A stretch of DNA of 64,000 bases from Callipepla californica brunnescens (lineage: Eukaryota; Chordata; Aves; Galliformes; Odontophoridae), in the NCBI GenBank assembly GCA_023055505.1, contig JALIRH010000007.1:18965152-19029151 (forward strand). Reading direction: 5' to 3'. A program made the position numbers and the translations under genes. Below the pieces are notes generated by a model, which ran no database searches, was not told the DNA's origin, and saw only the letters and a list, made by a program, of their open reading frames with translations. Within the stretch, counting starts at the first letter, position 1. Every line of letters starts with the position of its first letter. Positions 50,934 through 64,000 of the stretch are shown here, piece by piece.

Positions 50934-52138
50934 ATGAGAAGAACTCCATCTATCTCTCAAGCTCTAGGTAAGAACCTGGGCACAACATTGGTGCACAAAC
51001 ACATTCTATGTTGCCAGTCTTGCTATGAAAATGAACATTTAAGCCAGCAGTGCTGTCAGTTATTTACTGCATTGTGAATTCAGTGAAAAAGGATGTTTTG
51101 TGCCCTAGAATATACTTAAGTGAAGACTTATGTAAAGGTAACTTGAAAGTTCCTAATGCTGTTACTGAATAATGTTAATAATGTTACTGAAAAAGATGCC
51201 GTTATCTGTTCATAAATGTAGCCCAGATGTTTTACTCATAGTGACAACAGAGCACTATCTATTGATTTTACTTAAGACATGTCCATGGAGACTCTTGCAG
51301 CTGGAAAGAGTATAGACGACTGTGCATGTGCTTGAAGGTTTGTTAGAGACATTCATATGGAACTGTAGCTCATCTGGGACATTCAGGCAATCTGATCCAA
51401 AGAAATACACTGATTTTTATGCAGACTACTAATTTAACTTTCTTTCCCTTGAACTATCTTGAATAGGATCATTTTTTCCTTAATTCAAACTAGGATCACA
51501 CCTTGAGATGTGCTTGGAAGATCTGTTCCTTCAGTACAAGGAATGTGACCATATTAGGCTATATTATTTATTATTGTCAGGATTTAAGGTACCTGTAGAG
51601 CTCTTTTACATCTTCTCATTTTCCAATTGTTTTTTAATGCCTATAGGTTGTATTTAAGGCTTAAAGTTGCCTGGGAATTTAGACTCAATCTGTGCATGAG
51701 ATAGCTCTTCATGAAAAAGTATGCTATCAACCATCCCCAGGTTGCTTAGTAGTAAAGTTTGTGTGATTCTGCATTATGTTTCAGGAAAGAATGAAAAAAT
51801 ACAGAGCCTGATTGTTTTGTATATGTGGATGTCCATGCATCTTTGCAAGATGAAAATCAGTGCCTCTGACTATTTCTATTATAAGATCTTGTTTTCATTT
51901 GCTTTTGTCTTTCCTGAATTTTAGCTAGTTAGCCTGAATTTTGCCACGTATGGACATCACTATTAAAAATTCTGCTTTTCTAGAATAACTGACTACATCA
52001 TTTAAATCAACATATTCAATTTTTCATTGAGGAAGATTAGTTTCACACATTTTGGGAAAAAAAAAAAAAGAAGATAATTGTGGGGGACATTCAGTATTTA
52101 AACTGTGGAGGAATAAATATGTAGTCTTCTTTTTACAG
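50934..52138. other. Unique DNA upstream of the candidate exon
   Basis: No repeat or promoter motif is recognised. If the exon at 52139 is real, this would be the intron before it, since an acceptor rather than a promoter adjoins it. Confidence 0.5.
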
Positions 52139-52420
52139 AACAGATTCCTTACAAAGGGTTTTTGAAACAGGTAAATGAGACAGTTGCTTCTGAAATAATC
52201 AGTGAACAGAATTCTCTCTCCTGGAAACAATGAAGACGATAGGTGAAATCTGTGTTGATCCTTTCTTCTATTTACTTGTTCTTGTCATCAATATAAAGCT
52301 TGCTGTGCAGACAGTTCCAAGAACATTTGTCATGGACAAAATCTTAAAAGATGTTTTAGAAGATGCCACTTTCAGCAGTAGTAGAGAATTTCATTACAAG
52401 TCAAAATTGAGCTGCACTGG
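52139..52420 (+). CDS. Candidate first coding exon, secreted or membrane protein
   Basis: A polypyrimidine-rich acceptor (TTCTTTTTACAG, AG at 52137-52138) precedes about 90 bp of possible 5' UTR. An ATG at 52230 has A at -3. The frame runs to a consensus donor, GG|GTAAGT, at 52421, with its first stop created by the donor itself (52422-52424). Translation from 52230 gives 63 full residues plus two bases (GG) of a glycine codon (phase 2). Residues 12-28 (FFYLLVLVINIKLAVQT) are hydrophobic and could be a signal peptide, although E6 and D10 in the leader are unusual. The rest is polar with one cysteine (C62). I do not recognise the family and see no convincing partner exon in the window; avian introns can be long. 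It could be a chance ORF. Confidence 0.33.
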
Positions 52421-52760
52421 GTAAGTCGATTTTTGCTATAGCAGAGTAGATTTTCCACTGCTATGGAAAATAACATAATTAAAAAAGGATTTTTTAAAGG
52501 TTAGTAAAGATAAACCACTGTAAGTCTCTTAAAGGCAATTGAAATTATTATTTTTTTACTTCAACCTGAAGAAGAAATCATTTGATAACAATCAAGTAAA
52601 AAGATGCTTAAGCTCGCTAGATGAGAAACATAAAGCAATCCCAAAAGTGAACAGGATTACTGCAGGTTTGGTAAATATAAGCCTTTGACAAATGAAACAT
52701 ATCTACAAAGTAGCTGTCTTGATGTTGTGTATTAAGGAATAAATTGATCTAAGAAATGAA

Positions 52761-52834
52761 CTTGAGCAGGGAGATTGGACAAGATGACCTTCAGAGGTCC
52801 CTTCCAACCTCAGCCATTCTGTGATTCTGTGATA
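52761..52834 (+). mobile_element. CR1 3' end fragment
   Basis: This short CR1 3' terminus has CTTGAGCAGGGAGATTGGAC, AGATGACCTTCAGAGGTCC, TTCCAACC and two ATTCTGTG octamers. It lies about 340 bp downstream of the candidate exon at 52139-52420, in what would be its intron. It has no coding capacity. Confidence 0.92.
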
Positions 52835-55800
52835 CAGAAGCAGATAGAATTAGCAGAGCTTCTATATGGACAGGGAACTAAGAAAAAGGAAGGAGTAGTT
52901 TTCCTTGCCATATATTGATGTGAGGTAAAGTGCAAGAAGAAAAAGTTATCTCCCAACTTCTGAACCTGTGCAGTGGAAAGTTGCTTTCCATTTTAAGTCT
53001 ACTCTATGCTAATTCCTGGTCGCAAAACTGAAATTATAGATTGACACTGTTAGACCAATAGGCCAAAGACTGTCTTTTCATGGGAAAGATTTCTAGACGG
53101 AATCTAAACCACTGATTTTGCTTGTGATTTCCAGCCTTTAATTAACACAGTTAACAATTACAGTCGCTGATATTGCCCTCACATCTGTTTTTGAGACTTT
53201 TTTTTGTGTATTTGAGCTGTCTCAGTGGAATTGGTTCATCGTCCTTTTCCTTACCAAGGAGGAAACTGGCCATATAATCTTAATAATGTTTGTTTCAGTC
53301 TTACATTAGTGTGACATCTCTTTACATGTACCTTTTAAAGAATGCAGAGGTATTGAAAATAGCTTTCAGTGAGATACATTGCTTTGATAAGCAAGTAGCA
53401 AGCAAACTCATTAAAAAGAAGCTATCCATAGAGAGCTCTAATTGCTTTTGCAGAATAAGCACTTCAGTATAGCATAGCATTTACACTGCTTCCAATACCT
53501 GAGCTATCTCATTTAAAATGAGGTCAAGTTCTTCCAACATTACGTTGCAACCTAGAATGAAAACATATGTCTTTATCTATATCAAAATATAACACGTATT
53601 TTGCTGGCTGTGCAATTTTTTTTCGCAATGAATATCTCTCTGGGCTTTCTGAGATTTTCAGCTTCTGAACAGCTCTTCTGCCACCTCTGCAGTTTCAGCT
53701 CTTTCACAGACAATCTTGTTGATCATCTGTAAATTTTCTAGGCAGGTTCCAACTACTTGTTGCATCATTTCATCAAGTTCTGGTGGGATGTCTTATACCT
53801 TTTTTTTTTTACCATACTTGATACCGTTGACATTCTTTTGAAGTCTTATTTCAATAATGTGTACAAATTGATAACATTAGTCCTGTCAGAGTCTATGAAT
53901 TATTTATAGGTTCTAACACCACCCCCACCCTAATCACTAATTCTTATCTTTACCTCCTCTTTTCATTCCCTTTTTAATTCAAATACTGTTGTATCAACAA
54001 CAGTTTGTCAACCGTGTATTTCCAGTCTCTAGAGATCCTAGACTGATATATTCTCCATAGTACAGTGAACTTACTTTTTTCCTCTGCCACTTTCTCTGCG
54101 ATATCTGCAGCACCATCACACAAAGCCTTTGAAATGTACCCAAGAATTTCATGATATCTGTTCCTTTCTACTTGCTGTAAAAGTTATGAGACTGTTTCTG
54201 GATCATTATGTATTTATTTAATATTCCATTATTACAAAATCCCATGTAGCCCTAGTCTGTTCAATCCTCAAAACTTTTAGTGCATAGAATGACCTTCTTG
54301 CAGAATGGAAAGCAATCACTCTGCCAAGCCTTTATCATTCAGACAGGAAAAAAATCCAAGCCATAATGCAACTGATATTTTTCATTATAACGAGAAGATA
54401 TTCTGCTGGGTAGTAGGTTTTTCATAACATTTATGGCAGCACAATTTATTTTTATTTGGCAAGCTGGACTCTGGGGGATTGTCATAGAACTTACATGGTC
54501 CAGCTAAGAAATAAGTGATTCAAAAAGCATTCATTTTTAGAGTAATGAAGGTGCAAGACTAAAACAAGCAAATTAGTTTTAGGACTACAGGGCCTACAGC
54601 CTGCAGCACAAGGACAAAAGTGTTGGTAGACAGTCATATAGAAGAGACCTGTAAAGAACCACGCCTGACTTTGCATTTCCCTATACTGCAAAGGACTGTG
54701 GGGTGGGAGGACTGGCAGAGCACATAGGTAGGTTAATTCTCATGTTCCTTGTGCATAATTTAGGGTATTTTTTAGTTTAAAAGAAGGGGAAAAGAATGGC
54801 CAGCTATTATGATCCTACTGCTTGGACCACACCCAGTCAGCCTGGGCTCTGGATGTACACTGCTGAAGGATGTCCTTGGCAATGCAGAAGTGAGGGACAA
54901 TGGGAGAAGGAGGTTCCCCACAGCAGAGAAGCAAACTTTCCCATACTGAGGAATAGGCCCTCAGAGATGTGCTGTCTCAGGAAGTCACTGGGATCAGACC
55001 ATTGTGGGTGCTTAACCAGGTATCATAAGCTCTTGCTGTGACTTGGGATAATGCTGAAATTTTCTGTACCAGAAAACAAGGATGCAGGATGCTTATCCCA
55101 CAGAAGTGCAGTAATCAGAAGGGAAATTCTGTATTTTGATTTGTCTCACCCAGTAGATTTATGTTTTTCCTTTCTGAGAGTAGCCTTGTTTTAAATCACC
55201 ATTTGATGGTTAATGCAACCTAACCTTAAAACTGAAAGTTGAGAGACAGACCTGTAAATTACAGAAAAAATAATATGTAAAACAAACCTAAAACAGAGAA
55301 GGTGGTGTCCTAGATCTTGGCGTGCAAGGACTTTGCATGCAAGGGAGATTTATTTGTCTGGGATATTCAGGAGACACCCACGTAGACAGAAGTGTGTCTG
55401 TGTGGAAAAGGAAAGAAGACAAGGACATTTACATGCTGTAGAGCCAGACCAAGACCTTTACAGTTTATTGAAGCAGATGTGGTGCCTCACATGTGTGGCT
55501 GTTTCAATATCTGGCATCCTTCTAGGAACAGAAGTAACCCCACAACTTGAAGAAGATGGACATATCTGTTTGCAAAAATAACTTAAGTCTTAAGCACTTA
55601 TAATTTTGACTAGCTATCAATGTTCGAATTGTTTAATATTTAGATGTAAATGAGTTGCAGAAGTTCAAGGTTTTAATATTAACTTGTAAGTATTATAACT
55701 TTAAAGCTTGTCTCAGTAAACGCTTTCCATGACTGAATCATAAAAGTAATGTTTTTTTGTCCAAGCTTTGAAATGTTTATTGAAATAAACTGATTAAAAA

Positions 55801-58800
55801 CATATGATATCTGTATCTAGAGAAAAATATATCACTACAGTGCCTACAGTCTGAGACAATTAATAGTGCTGATTATGGCATCACTTTTTGGTTAGAAAAA
55901 TCAGAAATGAAAAGCCAAGTAAAAAAGCAATCTACTGCTACTGCTTTCTGTAGAGGGTTAAACTGAAATTCCAGGTATGAGCAAAATAAATGAGTACTTG
56001 AGAAAGTTTTCTGTTAAAAGATGATTAATAAGCATGTGAGCTTTGGCCTACACTGGAACTTGTCAGCAAAGATGAGCTAGGCTTCAGCCCATTTTGCTTT
56101 TAAAGAATGCTTATGTATGTTGTTAGTTATTCCATATGTTGCATTCAGTTACTGAACACATTCATTTTCATAGTGATAAATGGATGACATTTCATAATCA
56201 CTTTATGGGAACAAAAAAACAACAAAAAGTGTTTGGAATTAAGGGATCTACTTGTGCTGACTCCGTGTCAGAAAATAAGAACACGAGAGCAGTTTCCATG
56301 CGTTTTCGTTCTCTCACATTTTCTCTGCTAGATTATTTTTCTTACTTTCATTATTGTCACTTACTTTTCAAATGCATCTTTTATATTAATATTAATATTT
56401 ATTTATTTATCTTTAATAACTTTTCAAAGGGCAAAAGAGTAAATCAGGGAGTTGTTTTGAAAAGGCAAGGAAGGTGAATTTGTGTATTAACTCCTTCTGC
56501 TTGAATGCATTGGCCATCTGCTGTCTGGTATGAATTGATTCTGTCTAGTAGAGAATTCAAAATAAGGCATAACTACTGCAAATTTTCAAGTCTGCAACCC
56601 TAGTAATTTTGATCCATATTGTAGAGAAATTCTGAAGGGAAATAATCATAGAAACAAAAATAGAAGAAGCCAGATAAAACATGAATGAAATTGTATTCTG
56701 TACTTAGAGTCCGTTATTATTTTTTACATTTGTTTGTACTTTATTTGAAAATGAACTTGATCTTGTGCATAAATTTCTCATCCATAGAGCATCTTAACAT
56801 CCAATGATGTTAAGTATGGGCCATATGCCAAAGATTCTTGATGAGGTGAGCCAGGAGGACATTGCTCTATGGAAGCAATGGAAATGCAGACTGACTTAGG
56901 GGCTGTTGTTTTTCAGAAATGAAGATCCTGCTTGTAGTCCAGGTGCCTAAGGCACCATTCTCAATTAAGGAATCACATTTAAGAATCCAGGTCTGTCAGT
57001 AATGTTTCTACTACAGTCTGCCTGGCTTTCTCAGAAAGTATCTGCTTGTGTATACTCAGTATATAGATTACAATTTATCTTCAGACCAGACTCTGCATAT
57101 CTGTGTCAGTTTGAACCTGGTCTGTGAGATGGATATATGAATCACCTTATTTCTCCTAGACTAGTCACTCTACATGTTAGAATTTTCTTTTACTCTACTG
57201 AGTATTTTTTTTCTTTGTACCTGTAATCCATATTTGAACTAAGCTTTCTTGTACACCTTTATCCCCAGTTAAAAACAGGCATGCTGTAGTATGTCAGTGG
57301 AAGGACACAATTAACTTGACAGAACTGTGGACTGAGAAAGTCTAGTTATACTGCATCTTTTGTGGAACTAGAGCAGAAGGCATAATGTTGAGTCTTCTTG
57401 AACCTGGACAGTATGAAATCAACACTTTGCCTTTTATCATACACTTCAAAGAAAATAAAGTTGCTAATTGCATGTATTCTCTTCCTCTCAGTGTAGTAAT
57501 GAAAGGCCAGTGTAACTGGGATTATTACAAGCTTTGTAGTATTAAATAATATCATTGCTTTGATTAACAGTTATCTTTTGCCAGAGAGGAGGTCCATTCA
57601 TTAGGTTAATTGCTATGCATAGTTTTGTTTTTAGCTTGTTATTCAAATAATTACCATCAACAAACCTTTTTATTCTTTCTGGGGAATGTTCTGAACTCTA
57701 CTGGCTCTGCTACTTTGTGTTAAAACATCTTTTAACTGCAAGGCTTTGAAATCTGATATCTGACTGCTTTAATTGTCACTGTAATTGATTTTACCTTTGA
57801 CTTGGCATTGTGATAGGTATGTAATTTGTTGATGATTAATGATTGTCCTCTGGTTATCCTACCTGACTAGACCAAGCATAGGTGACTAGTTTGCTTTGAT
57901 TCTGACTTGTCCTAAAAGACATCAAAAACTATTTAGTTTAAATTTATCACATGGAAAAAAATGAGACTCAGAATATTGACAGCATCCTCAGCAGGACTTT
58001 GCATTCTGCTTTCTTAAACTTTTTATTATATTATTATTTTTTTTTGTAGTTGTTTAAGAAAGATGTCTGGGAATTTAGCTTCATGTGCCTCTAGAGTGGT
58101 CCATATTATTTATTTTGCCACAGCTTTTGGTAATATTGGAGCCAAAATGTTACTGACAAACCATGGGCAAAATTTATTCCCTTTTTGAGCTTACACCGAA
58201 TGTTTCCGGTTTCTGCCTAAAGTCTAAATGTCAAAATTGATGGTATAAGACCTGAAGCAAATCTTGATATTAAATTGAGATCTAGCTGAGATTGAGAATT
58301 ATTTTGCTGTTTTTTAGATCACTACTGCAAGTAAAGAGGTGGACTTGTACAGGAGTAGTAAGGTTGTATGTGATGAATATGCTCCCGGGTGCTTCCGGAG
58401 ACTTGACGTCAGATTCTGATATTCTGGGTTATGTACTGGTGTCTTTGAGCCCTGAGTATAACATTTATGATGTTAAAACATTGGTACTGTTGTTTTTTGT
58501 TTTTCCAAGTCACTGAAATGGCCTATTAGAAGACTAAAATTTCCTCCGTGTTTGGAAGAAGCCTGTGTTTCTCACCATCTGCCCTGATTTCAATGTTTCC
58601 CTTTCCTTCAATCCTCCCTTCAGTGTGAGAAATATCTAATACTGATATTTGTCATGTGCCCTCCTTCAAATCTTCAGTTGTAAGCTTATAACAATTTAAT
58701 AATTTTCAGTGCATACCCTGTGTCTACAGCCATTAAAAAAAAAAAAGAGATCCATGTCTGTCCCCTCAGACAAGGATCATCTGCCATAAAGCAGAATTCT

Positions 58801-59014
58801 GGAATAGTTACTAGAAGCTTTGCCCAAGTCAGTTGAGATATTTATCTGTTTATTAAGATAGGATGGAAAGATATGCCAGTGTCCCTATGAAGGGCTTCCA
58901 GGTTTTAACCACACTGACATTCATTTGTATGTAACACTTTGCAACTTGGTTTGTCAAGGTCTTTCTCTTCTCTCTTCTTTCTGAAATCACTGCTAGTCAA
59001 GGCAAGTAATGAAG
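52835..59014. other. Unique AT-rich DNA, no gene seen
   Basis: There is no second exon that joins the 52.2 kb candidate in phase with good splice sites. ORFs at 54796-55041, 55333-55581 and 56136-56477 lack domains. An ATTAAT/TTTA-rich low-complexity stretch is at about 56385-56415. Confidence 0.5.
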
Positions 59015-59559
59015 GCAAGTACTCTACCCTGGTGAGGCCTCACCTGAAGTACTATGTCCAGCTCTGGGCTCCCTGGTACAAAAATGACAGAGTTCTCCTG
59101 GAAAGAGACTACAAAGATCATGAAGGACCTTGAGCACCTCTCTTACGAGGGAAGGCTGAGAGACCTGGTGTCTCTTCTTTTCTTAAGAAAAGAGGACTCA
59201 GAGGGGATCTGATCCATGTCTATAAATATCTAAGGAGCAGGAGGCAAAGGGATGAGGCCGGATTCTTCACCACACTCTTCAGTGTGTGGTGATAGGATGA
59301 AGGGAAATGGCCACAGACTGATGCATAGGAAGTTCTGCACAAATGTGTATGGAAACTTCTTCACAGTACAGTGACAGAGCACTGGCACAGGCTGCACAGA
59401 GAGGTGGTGGAGTCTCCTTCTCTGGAGACGTTCCAGACCAGCCTGGGCACATCCCTGTGCAACCTGGGCTAGGGAGCTGCTTTGGCAGGGGGGTTGGTCT
59501 AGATGATCTCTAGGGGTCCCTTCCAACCCCTACAATTCTGTGATTCTGCAATTCTGTGA
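59015..59559 (+). mobile_element. CR1 3' portion with frameshifts
   Basis: This truncated CR1 starts in the RT C-terminal region (STLVRPHLKYYVQLWAP at about 59019-59069). It continues through the [10 protein letters not shown], NGHRL-like and VVESPSL-like segments in different frames, then the 3' UTR (GGGGGGTTGGTCTAGATGAT, TTCCAACCCC) and an octamer tail (ATTCTGTG, ATTCTGCA, ATTCTGTG). Frame changes and a stop after KDHEGP show it is dead. It appears less diverged than the fragments at 9 and 36 kb. Confidence 0.94.
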
Positions 59560-61696
59560 AGTATGAGGCAGAGGAATGTGGATTTACCTGGAAAGAATCC
59601 CAGTTGTTTTGTTAACTTGGCAACAAAATGCACATTGAAGTCTTACAAGTAAAATCCATCAGGGAGCCTTGCAGAAACAAGAACAGTAGAAAAATGTTGT
59701 ATCCATTTAAATCTATTGCTTGATTTATACCAATAGTGGCCCAAAGGCAATGTCTAAAACAGTGACTACATAGAAATTTGAACATTGATGGATTTTTATT
59801 TCTAAATTATTTTGAAAAATGAAACAATTCCACTGCACAAATATTTGCATTTTTCCTCAACAAATATTCTAAATTCAGTTTATGGGAACTGTTATAAGCA
59901 AAACAACCAAGGTCACTGGAACCTTTGCAGTTGACTCTTAAATGTCCAATTTATTCCAGTTATTATTCCAGTCTTCCCATAGCAGCCAATAACTCAACTA
60001 CAGGGGCAGCTTCTGAGTATAGGCATGGAAACCACACGCAGTTTCTTCACAGGTTGTCATGAAGTTCTTACCATACAAAACAGTCTATGGGGCTGCCTTT
60101 TGAGCAAAGGAACACCAAGGAGCACCTCCATCACAAAAAGTAACTTGCACTTTTCATTGTAACTGAAAGATCCTTTGTTTATAATTGGTGGCACAGGGAG
60201 AACACAACCTTACAAACAGTCACAATTGTATATAGTAAATTGAACTGAGTTTTGTGTTTGGTTACTCCAAATTGCACAGGAGAAATTCCAACAAAGCAAT
60301 TGAAATATGTTAATATAAAATCTCTGCAACTGGTGCATCATCCTATGCATTACATTTAGAAAGTTAGTATGCCAAATTCCTCATCAAATATGGAAATCAA
60401 CACGTCTTATAAAATCTGGATTTTTTTAACTCATGTTCTAACAATGTTAAATTTTGCAAAGCCACACGTAGTATCTGTAAAAATGATGAATTTCAGGACT
60501 GTATGAGAAAATAAGGGGACATTCACTTTTGAAATGATGTAGGACATGACCTTCAAACCTTCATAAATTTAGAAGAATGCAAACCTAACTACTTAGTCTT
60601 CAGACTGACAGATAAGGGTTAATTATAATTCCTTCTGAATAGGCAAAATTAAGGTTTAAAAATAAACGCTTCAGAGTGGTGAAAAAGCTTTGGTACTACT
60701 AGGAACCAACGTTTGATTAAAAAAAAAAGGTAGTTTTTCTCCTATGTCTATCCACCCAGAAATTATTCTCTATTCCTTGAAAAAAGTTAGTGCAGCTTAA
60801 GTCCAAGTCTGCTCTAACAAACACTGCAGTGAGAAAAATTAATCTTCCTAACTTCTCATTTCCCAGTTAAAAGCTTATAGGAAAATGTGTTTTTATGTTG
60901 TTAGTAAATCTGAGTTAATACAGTCAAATTCAAAGTATGAGAAGCCTGCATTTCACAGAACATTATTTTCAAAAGATAATTCCTTAAAAACTATTAGGTT
61001 AATCTGTACCTCATGCTTCTAAAGACAGGCTTACAAAATGATTGTTCAGCTATTCTCTGTGATAAAGGAGTTTCTTGACTTTACCACCTAGAAGGGTCTT
61101 GTGTCCCAAAATGTACTTGTTAAATTTAGATAACTGTCTTTAAGTTTGAATCAAGCTAAAATATAAGCTCTGAAAGGAGGTGATCCCAAAAGAAAGAAAA
61201 TGTTAAGAGCTCACATTTATGTAGGCATATGAAACACATAGAAAAGTAGTAAAAGAAATTATATTGCCCTTTAAATTCATCATTTTCTAAAATATTCTGA
61301 GGCAAGCAATTATTCTCAAAATATTAGACTTCTTTGTGAAGTCAGCAAAATGTTTTTCTCCTTTCTTGACTTCTCACCCTGAAATCCTGTGATGAGAATG
61401 CTTGTCTAAGCTTTTCATTAACAAAATGGGTTTGTTAAATAGTAGAGACCAGCAATTTTAGCTGTCTGTGATATGCTGTTGTGTTTTTTTTTTTTTAAGC
61501 TTGTGTTAAGAAGTGTTCAACTTCTGAAAAATGTATCAACAGGTAGGATCCACAAGATACGACATTCAAATACACCTCTACTTGTGAAATAGATGCAGGA
61601 GTGAGAACTAATTAGCAGGCTAACTTGAGTCTTAACAGAAAAAGATAGATTGAAGGATATAATTTTCAGAAGAGTGCATGGCTTTTTCCATTTTCT

Positions 61697-61718
61697 AAAA
61701 AAAAAAAAAAAAAAAAAA
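61697..61718. repeat. A22 homopolymer
   Basis: A run of 22 A. No processed pseudogene or SINE body is recognisable upstream, so it need not be a retroposon tail. Confidence 0.9.
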
Positions 61719-63032
61719 GAATAGGAAAATCTGCTTGATAGTGATAAAGTACCATCTCTGTTTAAAAAAGCACAGCTGAGTTGATGTGATGCGGTTGCAG
61801 AAACTGCAGCTATAGTCTCTTGAAAAAAAAAATGCTGTCACCTACTAGACTGGCAACCTGATAGGAATCTGTTATTTGGCTTGTTCAGGTACATAGTACT
61901 AAAACTGGAGAGAAATATAAGCCTGCATTCTCCCTCCAGTATGCCTTGAGAAAGAGCAGAAGGAAGGAAAAGCTGAATGAGAACTGTACACATAGATTTC
62001 TCTACAAATCATTCAAAAATTCTGTAATAACATAAACCCACAAACTTATAACCCATTATTGTCACATCTAATACAGTTTTCTGTTATATACAAACTAATT
62101 TCAAAGAGATCACCATAGACTTCTGTGTATTTTTGCAGATTTCTTCTTGCTCCTAATAGACTCTCCTGCTTGGCCCATAGAGTAAAGCATTTCCCTTTAT
62201 GTTCACACTTGTTACCTTCCTTTTTCCTCTTGTCCAAATCTGTGTCTAAGACTCACTATTTCCAGCTTCTAATTTATTCCCCTGATACCAAGTTTTTGTT
62301 TGGAAAAGCCCTCTCTAGAAACCCCTGAGGCTAAGACTCACTTGTAGCATAGGAGCTCAGTAGGTATACCTACACTGTCAAACAATTTACTTAACCATTA
62401 ACCTTTTCCTTAACCATTCTGTGATTCTGACACATTTTCCAGCACAAAGCTCCTCTTTGGTCAAATGTCCGCAGGATATGAACCACACACATTCAGTCAT
62501 ACACTATAGGAACTCCATTTTGGTGACCTGCAACATTCACAATAAATGACTTTAAATTCTTTCAAATTTAAAACACACAAAAAAAGGAAAGGATACACAA
62601 CTAAAGTGCTGCCTAAAGAGAGTGTATAAGTTGGCCTATGGTGGTGATCATTTATCAGAGGAAGTGACTTTATCTGTGCACCTTCAACACGAACTAACGT
62701 AGCAGTAGGGTAGAAATAATATTTTAGGTGGACTAATAACAAGTCACACAGAGATCATTCATTTTGGATTTGCCTTTTTTTTTTTTATTATTTCTTTGTG
62801 TCATCATCATCCTGTATTCATGCTATTCTTTTCACTCACTGGTTACCATATCCTCCATATTTTGCCATATAGCCTTGTCTAAAATATTATCTACAGTTAT
62901 GCTATAATGAAGTATAGTACCTAGTTAGAATTAACTAAATCCCTCTATGTACAAAACATTTTGGAAAGAGTGGATGTTAAATTGGAAGTTTCAATCAAAC
63001 ACTTTTTTTGGATTAAGAAGATGTTATATCTG

Positions 63033-63050
63033 TTTTTTTTTTTTTTTTTT
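63033..63050. repeat. T18 homopolymer
   Basis: A run of 18 T, followed by A-rich sequence at 63095-63140. Confidence 0.9.
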
Positions 63051-64000
63051 CAATTAAACTTAATTCATTTTACCATTACTCCAAACAGAAAGAAGTAAAA
63101 GGAAAACAAAAACCAATCAAACAAAAATAAAACACAATCACAAGACCACTTTCTAAAAACATCTAAAGATATAATAATCTGCATAAATTTATTTTTATTT
63201 TACCTGCAAAAACAGGTTGTTTTGTATCTTTAGGGACATTCCTACAATAAATTCAAGAATGTTTTATGTGTAGAAGCCCATTTGAAATATACAAAAATAC
63301 ATAATGCTGACAACTTGATTAAGAATGAAAGTAATGCTCCTAATTTTTCATACAGAATTAATATTCTAGTGTTTTCATACTGGAAATTGCAAGAATTTTG
63401 TGCTGCAAGTTGCTCACACAGAAAAGTCAAAAAGAAAGATTTAAGTTGAGTGAGCAAAATGAGATCCCCATGACAGAACAAATAACAGAGCAATTCTTCT
63501 GAAAATTGCAGGAAATGGTCAGAAAGAAATGCAATATTGGGAGAGTGATGAGCTAGATATGAGGGGAATGGAAAGAACCCATGAGCCATCTTACCTACCA
63601 GCAGAGAAACCTTAAATGAGAACTGCAGTTGGATGGGTCCTGCAAAATGCAGCAAGTTGTACAGAGTAGAAAAGACTTCTACCTGATCTAAGTTTATGAG
63701 TTATTATGTAAAATTATGTTATGATATCTAACCTACGTGTCTAATTATAGAAAGCATGTCAGGCTCAGAAAATTCCTCCAATAGGGTTCAGTGAGATGAG
63801 ACAGCACTCAGGGGAGTAATGTATACTCTGTGCTCACACTTTTCCAATCAGATACTCTAACACCTAGTGCTGCAGAAGGCCTGCTGGGATCGATGGGGCA
63901 TTGGACAATACGCTCCTTGTTACTCATTCAACTGTTGTAATTTTATGGAAATGCAGATTGTGAAGTTAGCTTACGCTGAAGGGTATGTGGCTATAAAGCC

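Larger units (their letters stand above)
59560..64000. other. Unique AT-rich DNA, no gene seen
   Basis: The longest ORF (137 codons, minus, 63655-63242) is rich in Leu, Phe and Ser, with no domain and no splice context, and is most likely chance. A 34-bp CR1-tail-like string (TTAACCATTCTGTGATTCTG near 62404) may be a scrap. The A22 and T18 homopolymers are listed separately. Confidence 0.5.

Noticed and set aside
59230..59526. 98-codon minus-strand ORF
   Set aside because: It is the antisense shadow of the plus-strand CR1 fragment.
61697..61718. A22 run as a possible retroposed gene tail
   Set aside because: No gene-like body or target-site duplication is visible next to it.
62399..62432. 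CR1 tail-like AACCATTCTGTGATTCTGAC
   Set aside because: It resembles a tail only; no CR1 body precedes it and the string is too short to call.
63242..63655. 137-codon minus-strand ORF
   Set aside because: Its composition follows the AT-rich base content, and it has no domain, splice sites or start context. The string GAAAGTAATGCTCCTAATTT hinted at a mariner end, but nothing around it supported that.
1..64000. CRISPR arrays, tRNA/rRNA genes, satellites, phage or operon structures
   Set aside because: I looked for regularly spaced direct repeats, cloverleaf-like sequences and gene clusters and saw none; the window is eukaryotic non-coding DNA.

Overview
The window looks like nuclear DNA of a bird. 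It is AT-rich and has no bacterial-style gene density. Every recognisable interspersed repeat is either a CR1 (chicken repeat 1) LINE with the avian 3' signature (a GGACTAGATGATCT-like block, TTCCAACC, then ATTCTRTG-type octamers) or an LTR of avian endogenous-retrovirus type. I cannot name the species. No complete host gene is recognisable, so the region reads as intergenic or deep-intronic DNA.

Layout. 0-12.4 kb: mostly featureless AT-rich DNA with two old CR1 pieces (2.54-2.70 kb plus, 9.10-9.37 kb minus). It also holds an LTR- or promoter-like block with a TATA-type box and splice donor near 6.5-6.7 kb, and a possible small exon at 8.32-8.47 kb. 12.44-14.08 kb: the best feature, a 5'-truncated but otherwise uninterrupted CR1 copy with a 505-codon open reading frame covering the reverse-transcriptase domain and C-terminal region. 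14.1-23.4 kb: unique AT-rich DNA with two perfect short hairpins at 19.2-19.4 kb. 23.56-25.43 kb: an old, nearly full-length minus-strand CR1 with endonuclease and reverse-transcriptase remnants; an internal deletion has removed the polymerase core. A CR1 tail in the other direction follows at 25.7 kb.

25.8-36.4 kb: unique DNA with a GC-rich block at 29.8-30.1 kb, a minus-strand CR1 3' half at 31.75-32.25 kb, possible CR1 scraps at 32.8-32.95 kb, a degraded minus-strand coding remnant of unknown family at about 34.3-35.2 kb, and a short CR1 piece at 36.3-36.4 kb. 36.4-50.4 kb: unique DNA. 50.415-50.928 kb: a solo LTR with perfect 5-bp target-site duplications, probably minus strand. 52.14-52.42 kb: a plausible first coding exon (acceptor, start codon, signal-peptide-like stretch, consensus donor). 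52.76-52.83 kb and 59.02-59.56 kb: CR1 3' ends. The remainder is unique AT-rich DNA with homopolymer runs.

The elements do not form a system. They are independent insertions of different ages in host DNA. I see no CRISPR array, operon, phage, tRNA, rRNA or satellite array. The items most worth checking are the open CR1 frame, the unidentified 34-35 kb coding remnant and the 52.2 kb exon candidate.
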